A DNA stretch of 64,000 nt from Mesorhizobium amorphae (GTDB taxonomy: Bacteria > Pseudomonadota > Alphaproteobacteria > Rhizobiales > Rhizobiaceae), in NCBI RefSeq assembly GCF_014843845.1, contig NZ_JHQS01000015.1:62001-126000 (forward strand). Direction: 5' to 3'. The notes under the pieces were generated by a model. That model ran no database searches, was not told the DNA's origin, and saw only the letters and a program-made list of their open reading frames with translations. The translations under genes were made by a program, and so were the position numbers. Numbering within the stretch: the first letter of the stretch is position 1; each line of letters opens with the position of its first letter. Shown here piece after piece: positions 54,642-63,783 of the stretch.

Positions 54642-55469
54642 CTAGACGATCCGCCGACGGGCGCGATAGGCGCCAGGCGCCTGCCCCATTTCACGCCGGA
54701 AGCGGCGGTTGAAGGTCGACAGGTCGTTGAAGCCGGTCTCGAAGGCGATGGCAGAGATCGCCTCGTCCGACGTGCGCAGCCGCACCGCGGCCCGGTGCAG
54801 CCGGGTTTTCAGCAGAAACTGGTAAGGCGTCATTCCGGCGACGTGCTTGAACGTGCGCAGGAAATGGTAGGGACTGGTCGCCGTGCCGTCGGCGAGTTCA
54901 GCGAGCGACAGCGGCTTGTCGCCATCGATCTCGATCCGCCGAACTGCTTCTGCGACGCGTTTCTGGTCGCGGCGGCTCGGCGCACGGCCAACATTCGCGG
55001 TACCGGCGGCAACGGCCACCGCCGTGCCGGCAATGCGCAGACCGAGTTCCTCGAATGCATCGCTGTCGGCCGTCTCGCGCGCAGCCTCCGCTTCCGCCAG
55101 CAGAGGCGCCAATGCCGGCAAGGGCGGCAGGCGCGGCGCACCGAAGCCCAGTCGCCTAGCGCCAGGCACCTCGGCGACGATGGCTTCCATATAGGCCGGG
55201 GCAAAATGGAAGGAGAGGCAGCGGTCGCCGGCGCCATGCTCGTGGCCGCATTCATAGCAGGCGCCAGGATTGCCGAGCAGGATTGCGCCTGGCGCCAGCA
55301 TCGCCATGCCCTGCCGCGTGCGGTAGCGGAAGGTGCCTTGAGTCACCGCGGCGACGCAGAAGGTCCGGTGCTCTTCCTCGAACGGGCTGTCGCCGGCGCC
55401 GGCCGTGCACACCACGTCGGACACGTGCCAGCCCTGTCCCGATGCAAGGTTTAGCTCATTCGTTGTCAT
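54642..55469 (-). CDS. AraC-family transcriptional regulator
   Basis: About 275 residues. The C-terminal third has two helix-turn-helix motifs: KPLSLAELADGTATSPYHFL and DEAISAIAFETGFNDLSTFN followed by RRFRREMGQAPGAYRARRR. The N-terminal cupin-like domain has GAILLGNPGACYECGHEHGA. It is divergent from the gene at 55556, so it may control that gene and the VOC gene after it. ATG 55469 (MTTNEL) or 55496 may be the start. Confidence 0.9.
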   Translation of the reverse strand: MTTNELNLASGQGWHVSDVVCTAGAGDSPFEEEHRTFCVAAVTQGTFRYRTRQGMAMLAPGAILLGNPGACYECGHEHGAGDRCLSFHFAPAYMEAIVAEVPGARRLGFGAPRLPPLPALAPLLAEAEAARETADSDAFEELGLRIAGTAVAVAAGTANVGRAPSRRDQKRVAEAVRRIEIDGDKPLSLAELADGTATSPYHFLRTFKHVAGMTPYQFLLKTRLHRAAVRLRTSDEAISAIAFETGFNDLSTFNRRFRREMGQAPGAYRARRRIV

Positions 55470-55555
55470 GGCTTGAAAGATAGCAATTTTTCCCAAGCGC
55501 AGAACCCTGCCATGCCCCTATTGGTCGCGGTCTCCTGACAAGCGAGGCAGCAACC

Positions 55556-56086
55556 ATGATCGATCCCCTTACCGAAGCCCTGCATAGCGACGGGCCTAAC
55601 CCCGGCCTGGCTGAAAAGCTGAAGCTCTACGGCCGCTTCGTCGGCGCCTGGACTTTCGATGCCACACGCCATCTCGAAGACGGCACGGTGCTTACCGGGC
55701 GCGGCGAGGTGCATTTCGGCTGGGTCCTGGAAGGCAAGGCGATCCAGGACGTTTGGATCCTGCCCGCGCGCGATGCCGGTCCCTCACCGTCCCTCGGCAC
55801 ATGGACGTTCTGCGGCACGACATTGCGCGTCTACGATCCTGGCGTCGATGTCTGGCACATTTTCTGGAGCGACCCGCGCAACCAGTATTTCAGCCGCCAG
55901 CTTGGCCGAGCCGAAGGCGACTCGATCGTCCAGAAAGGTGTCGACGCCCGCGGTTCCTCCGTGCGCTGGAGCTTTTTCCGGATCACCGAAAACTCGTTCC
56001 GCTGGCTGGGCGAGTGTTCGCATGACGGCAGCGAGGACTGGCGCCTCGAGGTCGAGTTCCTGGCGCGCCGCGTGACTCCAGCCTGA
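55556..56086 (+). CDS. Hypothetical protein, calycin-like (DUF1579-type pattern)
   Basis: A 176-residue protein rich in Trp: LKLYGRFVGAWTFDATRHLE, GEVHFGWVLEGKAIQDVWIL, WHIFWSDPRNQYFSRQLGRA, VRWSFFRITENSFRWLGECS. A beta-barrel with conserved Trp is likely. It is divergent from the AraC gene and precedes a VOC gene, so it may be part of a small stress or detoxification operon. Family not certain. Confidence 0.8.
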   Translation: MIDPLTEALHSDGPNPGLAEKLKLYGRFVGAWTFDATRHLEDGTVLTGRGEVHFGWVLEGKAIQDVWILPARDAGPSPSLGTWTFCGTTLRVYDPGVDVWHIFWSDPRNQYFSRQLGRAEGDSIVQKGVDARGSSVRWSFFRITENSFRWLGECSHDGSEDWRLEVEFLARRVTPA

Positions 56087-56118
56087 TCAACCAACCAATT
56101 GCAAACATGGAGAAAACT

Positions 56119-56494
56119 ATGCTTGACCATGTCTCGATCGGCGTCCGCGACGCCAATGCCGCGAAACACTTTTACGACGCCGCGCTGAAACCGCTCGGCT
56201 ACACATGCCTCAGCCAGGCGCCCGGCTCGCTTGGCTATGGCGGTGAAACAGTGGCGCTCTGGGTGAATGAAGCGCCACGGCCGGTGACGGCGGATGCGAA
56301 GTCCGGCCTGCATTTCTGCTTCGCCGCCAACGCGTGCAAGCGTCGACGCGTTTCACAAGGCGGCGCTCAGTGAAGGCGGCCGCGACAATGGCGCGCCCGG
56401 CCTGCGCGCCGCCTATGGCGAGAACTACTATGCCGCCTTCGTCATCGACCCGGATGGCTACCGCATCGAAGCCTATTGCAGCGCTGCCGGCTAG
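56119..56494 (+). pseudogene. VOC (glyoxalase-like) protein, frameshifted
   Basis: The first frame begins MLDHVSIGVRDANAAKHFYD and runs to SGLHFCFAANA. The matching continuation TRASVDAFHKAALSEGGRDN then ENYYAAFVIDPDGYRIEAYC lies in the next frame. The change falls near 56325-56340. Without it the product would be a normal VOC protein of about 125 residues. Either a true inactivation or a sequencing error. Confidence 0.75.
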
Positions 56495-56588
56495 CCGGCT
56501 CAAATCCTCCTCCCGCGCTGTTTCCAGCGCCCCTGCTTTGCTCTACCAATTGAGGGGTTCGGGCGTTGCCCGGCGGGAGGGGTGAAAG

Positions 56589-57218
56589 ATGCCGAGCTTC
56601 GACAGCCTGTTCAACGCCTTCGTCACCATCCTGGTGACCATCGACCCGCCGGGGCTGGCGCCGCTCTTTCTCGCCGTGACACGCGGCATGAACCGCGAGG
56701 AGCGCCAGCAGGTTTCCGTGCGCGCCTCGACCATCGGCTTCCTGGTGATGGCGCTGTTTGCCGTTGCCGGTGCGTCGATCCTGTCGGTGTTCGGCATCAC
56801 GCTGCCGGCTTTCCGCGTCGCCGGCGGTTTTCTGCTGTTCTTCATCGCCTTCGAAATGGTGTTCGAGCGGCGGCAGGACCGCAAGGAGAAGATCGGCGAC
56901 GTCGCCATCACCAAGGACATGATCCACAACATCGCCGCCTTCCCGCTGGCGATCCCGCTGATCGCCGGTCCCGGCGCGATCTCGGCGACCGTGCTTTTGT
57001 CAGGCTCGTTCCAGGGCTTTGGCGCACAGGCGGCCCTGGTCGGCATCATCTTCGTCTGTCTCGCCATCACCTATCTGGTGTTCGTGCTGGCCGAGCGCAT
57101 CGACCGCATCCTTGGCCAGACTGGCCGCTCGATCCTGACCCGGCTGCTCGGCGTCATCCTGGCAGCGCTGGCGGTGCAGTTCGTGGCGGACGGCATCAAG
57201 GCGCTGATGGCGGGGTAA
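56589..57218 (+). CDS. MarC family integral membrane protein
   Basis: A 209-residue protein with six hydrophobic helices: FNAFVTILVTIDPPGLAPLF, VAGASILSVFGITLPAFRVA, GGFLLFFIAFEMVF, FPLAIPLIAGPGAISATVLL, LVGIIFVCLAITYLVFVLAE, LTRLLGVILAALAVQFVADG. These match MarC/UPF0056. GGGAGGGG upstream of the ATG. Despite its name the family is not a proven drug transporter. Confidence 0.93.
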   Translation: MPSFDSLFNAFVTILVTIDPPGLAPLFLAVTRGMNREERQQVSVRASTIGFLVMALFAVAGASILSVFGITLPAFRVAGGFLLFFIAFEMVFERRQDRKEKIGDVAITKDMIHNIAAFPLAIPLIAGPGAISATVLLSGSFQGFGAQAALVGIIFVCLAITYLVFVLAERIDRILGQTGRSILTRLLGVILAALAVQFVADGIKALMAG

Positions 57219-57323
57219 AATCAACTCCGGCGCCGTCCGATCCAGTTCAATAGCCGAACCCAAGGACGCGCCCGAAGCTTGGCGGCCGATTGCAACGCCG
57301 CTGCTTCGGCAGTTCAGATGAGG

Positions 57324-58133
57324 CTAGGCCTCGGAAATGCTCCCCTGCAATCCTCCATTTGTATGGGGTCCCACATGCTGGGAGAGAACCACCGCTTCGG
57401 TCCGGTTGGTCGCATGCAGTTTGCGCATGATGTGCGAGATATGCGACTTGACCGTATTCTGCGACAGGTTCAGCTCACTGGCGATGACCTTGTTCGACAG
57501 GCCGCGCAACAAGGATGCCATGACCTGTCGCTCGCGTTCCGTGAATATAGCGCTGGCCTTGTTGACGATGGCAGGCGTCTCGGGCGCCATTCCAATCATG
57601 GTGGCCGCCGGTTGCAGGGCCACAATGTTTTCCGGTGAAACCGGCGTCCAATCGGAACAGTCCATGCTCACCGATCGTGGAAAATAGATCCCGCCTGCCA
57701 TCACAAGCCGAAATGCCGCGAGCGCGATCTCCACGGAGGCGGACGCTGTGATGTAGCCTCTCACGCCATATCTGGCTAGCTCGGAAATCATCGCATCGGA
57801 TATAGTCGCCTCGTCGACCTCCGTGAGGAGCACGAGATATCCCTCGCGCAGCGATCGACGAAGGCAGGCGAGGTTCTCCAGCACTCGCTCGTCCGTAATG
57901 GTTGAGCTGCCTATGTTGAGAGCAACGAGGCTGATCTGTTTGCCGACGACGGAATCCCATTGGTGCGCGGTCTCGATCTCCAGGATGGCGAACTCCTGGA
58001 ACTCGCCGCGAAGGATCCTGGCCAGGCAACTTCGCCATAGCGGATGGTGGTCGATCACGACGATGGAAGGTTGGTCGTGCGCGAAGCCGTTCTGCTCGGC
58101 CGAAAACGAGAGAGTCAATCGCTTCCCCGTCAT
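57324..58133 (-). CDS. LuxR-type regulator with a degenerate receiver domain
   Basis: About 269 residues. The C-terminal LuxR helix-turn-helix reads FTERERQVMASLLRGLSNKV then IASELNLSQNTVKSHISHIM. The N-terminal domain has receiver-like strands (SIVVIDHHPLWRSCLARILR), but at the phospho-acceptor position the sequence is LVALNIGSS, Asn instead of Asp. So control by phosphorylation is doubtful. It directly follows the secreted-protein gene in the same direction and may regulate the secretion locus. Other starts upstream (ATG 58211, TTG 58220) are possible. Confidence 0.82.
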   Translation of the reverse strand: MTGKRLTLSFSAEQNGFAHDQPSIVVIDHHPLWRSCLARILRGEFQEFAILEIETAHQWDSVVGKQISLVALNIGSSTITDERVLENLACLRRSLREGYLVLLTEVDEATISDAMISELARYGVRGYITASASVEIALAAFRLVMAGGIYFPRSVSMDCSDWTPVSPENIVALQPAATMIGMAPETPAIVNKASAIFTERERQVMASLLRGLSNKVIASELNLSQNTVKSHISHIMRKLHATNRTEAVVLSQHVGPHTNGGLQGSISEA

Positions 58134-58286
58134 TGCCGCCCAAGGGCATCTAATCGCGTTAGCGAGGGCTAATCTACCGTTAGTTCGGGATATGGTTAAG
58201 AATGAGCGCATTTGATTCAAATTCGTTTGAATAGCGGGGTCTCTGACCCGAGCTGGTCGCGGCCAGCTCGATGAATGTCGGTTGGG

Positions 58287-59324
58287 CTAGATCAGGACAA
58301 GATCGGCCTGCACGATGGTCTGCTGATCGACGGTCGCCGCCTGGATGGCGTCCAGATCCATGTCGATCTCCCCATTCCGGTCCTTGATGTCCACGACGGC
58401 ATTTTGAGCGGCGTCGATCGTCTGCCTGACCAGGACATCCACATCCACGACATAGCGCTCTTCCAGCTCGTCCTCGATGTCGATGTCTATGTCCACATCT
58501 TGATCCATCTCGATGCTTTGGTTCACCTCGACCGTGCCGCCAGGAGGTCCGTCGGTGATGCGCGCGTCGACAGCCGTGTCTTGTTCAATCTCGATCGTGT
58601 CACGCAGGAAAAGATCCACATAGAGCACACCGTCGACGTCGAAAATGTCGACGTCGATCTGGACATCCTGGTCTATGCTCATGTCCTGATCGAGCAGAAC
58701 GACGAAATGTCCGTCGCCGTCTATGGTGAAGTTGATGTCTGCGTCCTGGTCCATCATCAGGTCTTGGTCGATCAGCAGGCGCGTCACCACGTCACCCGCA
58801 TAGCCGTTGACGATGATGCTGGCGTCCTGGTCAACCAGCGCGACTTGCGTGACGTCGATGCTGTCGACGTCGTCTAGGGAAAGCACGCCATCGGCGTCGT
58901 GCGGCCGACGAGCGTCATCGCTTTCAAACTCGGGCAGCCTTTCCTGCCCCTCCTCGGGGTGGGCAGATTCGCTGGCCGCGTCCCGATGGGCAACCACCGG
59001 GGGTTTTGGCGGCGCGAAGCTCTCGGCCACCATAATTGGCATGAAATGAGGCCACTCGGCGTCTCCCCCAACTGCCTGCGCGCCATGGGAGACGGTGGAC
59101 GACGCCGGCCCCTTTATCGGCATCGATGAGGGTTCCCAATCGGCGTCTTGCGCGACAGGCGGCAAATCGACTGCCGGTTGTGTCGCCGGTACGGCGGCTG
59201 GGGGCGGCAACGCGGGAGCGTCGGCAAGGCTCCCGGCGAACGCCATCTCCGGTCCGACGATTTCATCCGGATCGGATACGATGGCGGGCGGGAGATGCCG
59301 AATGCCATGGTCGACGCGATGCAT
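58287..59324 (-). CDS. Asp-rich QD/DxD repeat protein, candidate type I secretion substrate
   Basis: A 345-residue acidic protein. The first 150 residues are Pro/Ala-rich and low-complexity. The rest consists of about seven imperfect 20-28-residue units with the theme DQDxxIDQDVxIDVDI (for example LLDQDMSIDQDVQIDVDI, MDQDVDIDIDIEDELEE), ending TIVQADLVLI. No canonical RTX GGxGxDxUx repeats are seen, but the alternating Asp pattern could bind Ca2+. GGGAGG seven bases upstream supports ATG 59324; TTG 59330 would overlap the HlyD stop. Placement after the exporter genes suggests it is exported. Confidence 0.75.
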   Translation of the reverse strand: MHRVDHGIRHLPPAIVSDPDEIVGPEMAFAGSLADAPALPPPAAVPATQPAVDLPPVAQDADWEPSSMPIKGPASSTVSHGAQAVGGDAEWPHFMPIMVAESFAPPKPPVVAHRDAASESAHPEEGQERLPEFESDDARRPHDADGVLSLDDVDSIDVTQVALVDQDASIIVNGYAGDVVTRLLIDQDLMMDQDADINFTIDGDGHFVVLLDQDMSIDQDVQIDVDIFDVDGVLYVDLFLRDTIEIEQDTAVDARITDGPPGGTVEVNQSIEMDQDVDIDIDIEDELEERYVVDVDVLVRQTIDAAQNAVVDIKDRNGEIDMDLDAIQAATVDQQTIVQADLVLI

Positions 59325-59326
59325 CG

Positions 59327-61060
59327 TCAATCCTCCCGAAAGGCACGATCGAAGGCGTCGAAAACCGGACGCAGCGCGTAGTGGGCTACCGTGAACTGTC
59401 CGGTCTTGATCAGCACTTCGACAGGCATTCCAGGCATGATATCGACATCCGGCAATGCGCGCAGGGACGCCTCGGTGATCCGGACACGGGCGGTGTAGTA
59501 GGGCCGCCTCGTTTGACTATCGACCAAACGGTCTGCGGAGACATAGGTGAGCACGCCTTCCACGGGCGGCACGCGGCGATGCTTGTAGGACAGCAGCCGG
59601 ACGCGGGCTGGGAGACCCGGACGAACCAGGTCGATATCTTCCGGTTTGACCTGGACCAGCACGATAAGGCGGTCATCACTCGGAACGAGGTCTACCAACG
59701 GCTCGCCGGGGGCGATGACCCCTCCGGTCGTATGGATGCGCAGATCGGTGATGGTGCCAGCCTCGGGCGCGCGAACTATCGTTCGGGCGAGCACGTCGCT
59801 TGCCGCCTGAATGCGTTCAACGAACTGCAGGATCTGGGCCTGGGTATCGCGCAGGCTCTGCGCGACTTCGCTCTGATGGTCGCTCTCGAATTTGAAGATC
59901 ATCGCCTGCGATTCTCCGACCGCCTGCTCCGCACGTGATATCTGGGACGTTGCCTCGCCGATTCGTCCATCGATCTCCGCCTGTTCGCGTTCCAGCTGCC
60001 GCAAACGCGACCGCGTCAGAAGCCGCTTGGCGACCAGGGGGGCGACGTCGGCAATCTCTCCCTTGATGATCGCCGCACGCGACGTGGCCGCATTGGCCTG
60101 AAAACGCAGCCCGGCGATTTCCTGCTCGGTCTGGGCTATGCGCCGCTGGATCATGTCGATCCGCGATGAATTGAGCCTGCGTCGGGTGTCGAAAATCCGG
60201 GTCTGCCCAGCGACTATTCCCGCCGCGGCAGGATACTGCCGGGCCGCCGCCACGATGTCCTGCGGAAATTGGATGCGCTCCCGGTCGTCGCGCTCCGCCA
60301 CCAGGCGTGCCTCCAAGGCCTGCGCATCCCAGAGCTGCATCTGCAGCATCTGGACGGTGGCGCGGGCCTTCGTGTCGTCAAGGCCGATGAGGGATTGGCC
60401 GGCGGTCACCTCATCGCCATCGTTTACCAGAATGCGTCCGACGATCCCGCCCTCCAGATGCTGGATGGTCTTGCGGCTCGACTCGGCTTCGACGGCACCC
60501 GCCGCGATTGCAGCACTTTCCAACGGGGCATAGGCCGCCCAGACGCTGAAGCCGATTATGAACACGCCGACGACCGTAAAGGCGCTGGCGAAAAGCAGAC
60601 GCAGGCGATGGAATGGTGTCGCCGGCGGCGTCGGGATAGAAGCAAGCGCATTCGTGACGGTGCGGTTCCAACCGATCGCGGCGCGCTCCTCCCGAAGCGC
60701 TTTGCTCAAGCGCCTCCTTTCTCCGTTCCGGGCGCTGGCTGCTCCCAGGACTGCTCGGAGCCTGGTCATCGCCGCGCCGAATGCCGTCCAGCCTGCGCGT
60801 AACCGGCCACCAACCGGCACGATCGAAGGTAAATTCGCGATGATCCCGGCCAAAGCGGTTCTTGCTGATGGCACCCTTGGTTTGATGGACTCCTGCGTCG
60901 ATTCCAGCCATCGAAAGAAGGCGGCGCCGAAGCCGACCATGAAAATGCCGACGTCCGCCAGGACCATCGCGCCGATCAGGCGCGCACGGCGCATCGTGCC
61001 TGACCACTGCGAGAGGAGGGACGCAAGGTAGAGCTCGACTATGTGCTTTGAGTGTTTCAC
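59327..61060 (-). CDS. Type I secretion membrane fusion protein (HlyD family) with N-terminal extension
   Basis: A 577-residue adaptor. Residues 165-577 are a normal HlyD/PrtE protein: transmembrane start LLFASAFTVVGVFIIGFSVW, EAESSRKTIQHLEGGIVGRI, a long coiled coil, and the C-terminal IVRAPEAGTITDLRIHTTGG, VQVKPEDIDLVRPGLPARVR and GMPVEVLIKTGQFTV. Residues 1-165 form an additional segment with a second hydrophobic helix (LIGAMVLADVGIFMVGFGAA) and a basic linker. Its start overlaps the exporter stop. Confidence 0.92.
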   Translation of the reverse strand: MKHSKHIVELYLASLLSQWSGTMRRARLIGAMVLADVGIFMVGFGAAFFRWLESTQESIKPRVPSARTALAGIIANLPSIVPVGGRLRAGWTAFGAAMTRLRAVLGAASARNGERRRLSKALREERAAIGWNRTVTNALASIPTPPATPFHRLRLLFASAFTVVGVFIIGFSVWAAYAPLESAAIAAGAVEAESSRKTIQHLEGGIVGRILVNDGDEVTAGQSLIGLDDTKARATVQMLQMQLWDAQALEARLVAERDDRERIQFPQDIVAAARQYPAAAGIVAGQTRIFDTRRRLNSSRIDMIQRRIAQTEQEIAGLRFQANAATSRAAIIKGEIADVAPLVAKRLLTRSRLRQLEREQAEIDGRIGEATSQISRAEQAVGESQAMIFKFESDHQSEVAQSLRDTQAQILQFVERIQAASDVLARTIVRAPEAGTITDLRIHTTGGVIAPGEPLVDLVPSDDRLIVLVQVKPEDIDLVRPGLPARVRLLSYKHRRVPPVEGVLTYVSADRLVDSQTRRPYYTARVRITEASLRALPDVDIMPGMPVEVLIKTGQFTVAHYALRPVFDAFDRAFRED

Positions 61061-62892
61061 GACACGCCGGATTGCTCCCCTGGAACGGACCTCTTCGCTG
61101 CCTTGTGCCGTGCAGGCTCCGGGACGCCCTCACGGCCCAGTTGCCTGACGCTGCTGCGGGTCGTGATGATCTGTTGTTGCCCGGTCGGAACGGCGGCGCG
61201 CACGTTCTTGATCTTGCCGGCGACGTCCCGGCGGTTCCCGAAGGCGTTCATCATGCCATTGTCGAGCACCAGAACCTTGTCGGACATGTTCAGCACGCGA
61301 AGACGTTGGGCAATGATGATGATCGTCGATCCCCGCCGACGCATCTCCTGGATCGCCTGCCGCAAGGCCTCTTCGCCTTCGAAATCGAGGCTGGCGTTCG
61401 GTTCGTCCAGCACGATGACGCGGGGATGTCCGAAGAATGCCCTCGCAAGGCCAAGCCTCTGCCGCTGCCCGCCGGACAGCCTCATGCCGCCCTCGCCGAT
61501 GTCGGTCTCATAGCCCAGCGGAAGCCGCATGATCGTGTCGTGAAATCCCACCATGGCAGCGGCTGCGATCACCTCATCGGCCGACGCATCCTGCAGGCGG
61601 GCTATGTTCTCCCGAACAGTGCCGCCGAAGATTTCGATGTCTTGCGGAAGGTATCCGAAGTGCCGGTGACCGCCGGCGGCCAGCCAGATTCCCATGTCCG
61701 CGCTGTCAAGGCGCACATGCCCGGCAGTCGGAGCGATCGTGCCTGAGATAAGACGTCCAAGGGTCGACTTTCCGGCTCCGGACGGACCGATCACTCCCAG
61801 GATCTCCCCCGGGTTGACCACAAAGCTCAGCCGGCGCAACGCCGCCGTGTTCGCGCCTGGCGGCAGGAAGGTCACCTGTTCAACGGACAACTGCCCATTG
61901 GGGCGTGGCAGTTCCATGGCTTTTCGCGGCTGTGGCGCAGCAGCCATGATCTTCCTGAGACGGCCGTAGCCCAGGCGCACGCTCGAAACCGCCTTCCAGG
62001 TGCCGATGGCGGCCTCAACCGGCGCCAGGGACCGCCCGAGCAGGATCGACGTCGCAAAGATCGCCGCAGGGCTGACATCCTGCAGGATCACGAGCCAGGC
62101 TGCACAGGCCATGACGATGACCTGGGCGAGTAGCCGCACGAAGCGAGCGAGGGACTGGATGACGTTGGCGCGTGCGGCGGCGGAGAGCTGGGCCTCTTTC
62201 GCCTGTGACTGATCGTCATTCAGCAGGCGGGCCACCCCCGGTAGCATGCCCATGGCGCTGATGACCTCGACATTGCGCAGGAGCGCCTCGAACCGGTGCT
62301 GGCTCTCCGCCCAGGCGGCACTGGAGCGGGCGAACGGCTTGCGAGTCGCTATCTCGTTGAGCAGCGCTAGCCCGAACAGGACAACCGACGCGACAAGGCC
62401 GATCAGGCCGAGAAGTGGATGCACTATGATCATTGCCAGAATGAAGATCGGCGTCCAGGGCAGATCGAACAGAGAGGTGCAGGCGCTGCCGCCGAAGAAG
62501 GAGCGCAGGCCACCGATATCACGCCAGGCCTGCGCCGCCGCGGCCGGATCGCTACGCAAGGCCGACTGGACAGCCGCGACAAGAACGGAGGTCTGAAGCC
62601 GGTCGTCGAGCCAGACGCCGATCCGGGCGAGGATCGCGCGGCGCAGGGCTTCGAGCGTTGCGTGCACCGCCAGCGCCACGATCACGATCCCAGTCAGCAT
62701 GACCAGCGTGTCGAGACTGTGGCTCGACAGGACATGATCATAGACATGCAGGAGATAGAGAGGGACCGTCAGAGCGAGCAGGTTGACGAAGAAGCTGAGC
62801 ACGAAAACCAGGAGCAGCGAGACCTTGCAATGATGGAATGCGCGCTCGACGTCGGTCGTTGCAAAGGCCTTGGAGAAACTCATGGCTGACAT
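61057..62892 (-). CDS. Type I secretion ABC transporter, PrtD-like
   Basis: A 611-residue exporter with a six-helix membrane domain (SLLLVFVLSFFVNLLALTVP, PIFILAMIIVHPLLGLIGLV) and an ATPase domain with Walker A IGPSGAGKSTLGR, signature RLSGGQRQRLGLARA, Walker B RVIVLDEPNASLD and the switch His position replaced by Gln (IIIIAQRL). No C39 peptidase domain, so substrates should be non-cleaved. Pairs with the HlyD protein; no outer-membrane TolC gene is present nearby. Confidence 0.94.
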   Translation of the reverse strand: MSAMSFSKAFATTDVERAFHHCKVSLLLVFVLSFFVNLLALTVPLYLLHVYDHVLSSHSLDTLVMLTGIVIVALAVHATLEALRRAILARIGVWLDDRLQTSVLVAAVQSALRSDPAAAAQAWRDIGGLRSFFGGSACTSLFDLPWTPIFILAMIIVHPLLGLIGLVASVVLFGLALLNEIATRKPFARSSAAWAESQHRFEALLRNVEVISAMGMLPGVARLLNDDQSQAKEAQLSAAARANVIQSLARFVRLLAQVIVMACAAWLVILQDVSPAAIFATSILLGRSLAPVEAAIGTWKAVSSVRLGYGRLRKIMAAAPQPRKAMELPRPNGQLSVEQVTFLPPGANTAALRRLSFVVNPGEILGVIGPSGAGKSTLGRLISGTIAPTAGHVRLDSADMGIWLAAGGHRHFGYLPQDIEIFGGTVRENIARLQDASADEVIAAAAMVGFHDTIMRLPLGYETDIGEGGMRLSGGQRQRLGLARAFFGHPRVIVLDEPNASLDFEGEEALRQAIQEMRRRGSTIIIIAQRLRVLNMSDKVLVLDNGMMNAFGNRRDVAGKIKNVRAAVPTGQQQIITTRSSVRQLGREGVPEPARHKAAKRSVPGEQSGVS

Positions 62893-62992
62893 GTCTCCGC
62901 GAGGGCGTCAAAGTGGCGGCCTAGCGCCGGCAGATGGGACCAGCCCGAGGCCGCGCTCCCCGGCCAGCACCCGCTGCAGGCAGCCTCGGGAA

Positions 62993-63015
62993 GCGCCCGG
63001 ATGAGATCCGGGCGC
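62993..63015 (-). terminator. Hairpin between Asp-rich gene and exporter gene
   Basis: GCGCCCGGAT (62993-63002) and ATCCGGGCGC (63006-63015), perfect 10-bp stem with a 3-base loop. Lies just after the end of the 63035 gene in the minus direction; probably attenuates transcription into the exporter. Confidence 0.55.
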
Positions 63016-63034
63016 CCCTTGCGAGCAAGACTTA

Positions 63035-63472
63035 TCAGGCGAAATCGAAGTCGAAGTGTACGTCTATGTCGGCGTCCTGTTTGGCGTATTGGTCCTGGTC
63101 GACATCGACGTCGACGCGCTGTTTCTGGTCGACATCCACGTCGTTGTCGTTGTCTTGATCGACCTTGATGTCGGTGTCGTTGTCATTGTCGGCGTCGCCG
63201 TCGGCGTCCGCGTCGGCCTTGGCGTCCGCATCGCTCTTGTCGTCGGCGTCGGCATCGGCATCAGCCTTGGCGTCGTTGTCGGTGTCTGCGTCCTGGTCGG
63301 TCTTGTTGTCGATGTCCGCATAATTTTCGTTGTCGATATCGACGTCGGAGTCCTGGTCGGTATCGACGTCCACGTCCTGATCCTGGTCCTGATCGAGCTT
63401 CTGATCGATGTCGGCATCGACGTCGATGTTGAATTGGGTCGGATCAAATTTGCCGTAAGCTTTCTTAGACAA
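63035..63472 (-). CDS. Extremely Asp-rich repeat protein, candidate type I secretion substrate
   Basis: About 145 residues, of which about 53 are Asp. After a short basic start (LSKKAYGKFDPTQFNIDVDA) the sequence is an uninterrupted series of QDQD, DVDVDTDQD, DADTDND, ADADADADD and NDNDTDIKVDQD motifs. The end is VHFDFDFA, a hydrophobic C-terminus as in type I secretion signals. TTG 63472 has GGGAGGG seven bases upstream; an ATG-started frame extends to 63631 and would add 53 residues. The upstream location and shared repeat style link it to the exporter downstream. Confidence 0.7.
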   Translation of the reverse strand: MSKKAYGKFDPTQFNIDVDADIDQKLDQDQDQDVDVDTDQDSDVDIDNENYADIDNKTDQDADTDNDAKADADADADDKSDADAKADADADGDADNDNDTDIKVDQDNDNDVDVDQKQRVDVDVDQDQYAKQDADIDVHFDFDFA

Positions 63473-63748
63473 GGGTTCACCCTCCCTGTTCGAGGACAGC
63501 CGCCCTGGCGAGCGCTTGCTTGCGGAGCGGACCGACGGCGACGATCCATTTGGATCCTGAAACCCCGCCGATGCAGCAAGCATCCCTGTTTCGCGCTGCG
63601 GAAAATAGTTACCAATGAGCATTCGGCCCAAACGGCAATTCCCAATGCAAGTTGGCTCGTCCTTATGGATGATGGACGACCCAAACAGGTGGACCGCTCC
63701 GGGTAGCCCAAAGTCGAAGCGTTGCTGCCGTGCGAGCCGAAAGCACGA

Positions 63749-63777
63749 AGAAAGCCGGGGCGAACCCCGGCTTTCTT
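63749..63777. terminator. Bidirectional terminator hairpin
   Basis: AGAAAGCCGGGG pairs with CCCCGGCTTTCTT around a CGAA loop (63749-63777). It lies between the Asp-rich gene at 63472 and the partial gene at 63897. Confidence 0.7.
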
Positions 63778-63783
63778 CCCCAT

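Noticed and set aside
52703..54712. Long plus-strand frame (669 codons) opposite gyrA
   Set aside because: Antisense shadow of gyrA with His/Arg/Val-biased composition and no motifs.
56540..56562. Possible tRNA D-arm (CTCAATTGGTAGAGC on minus strand)
   Set aside because: Only about 15 bases match a D-arm; no anticodon or T-arm at correct spacing.
58287..58877. Plus-strand frame of 200 residues opposite the Asp-rich gene
   Set aside because: It is the complement of GAC/GTC codons (Val/Asp/His rich) and lacks a ribosome site; the minus frame fits the secretion operon.
63035..63631. CRISPR-like array suggested by repetitive DNA at 63.0-63.5 kb
   Set aside because: The repetition is codon-level Asp-rich coding sequence with no fixed repeat length or unique spacers.
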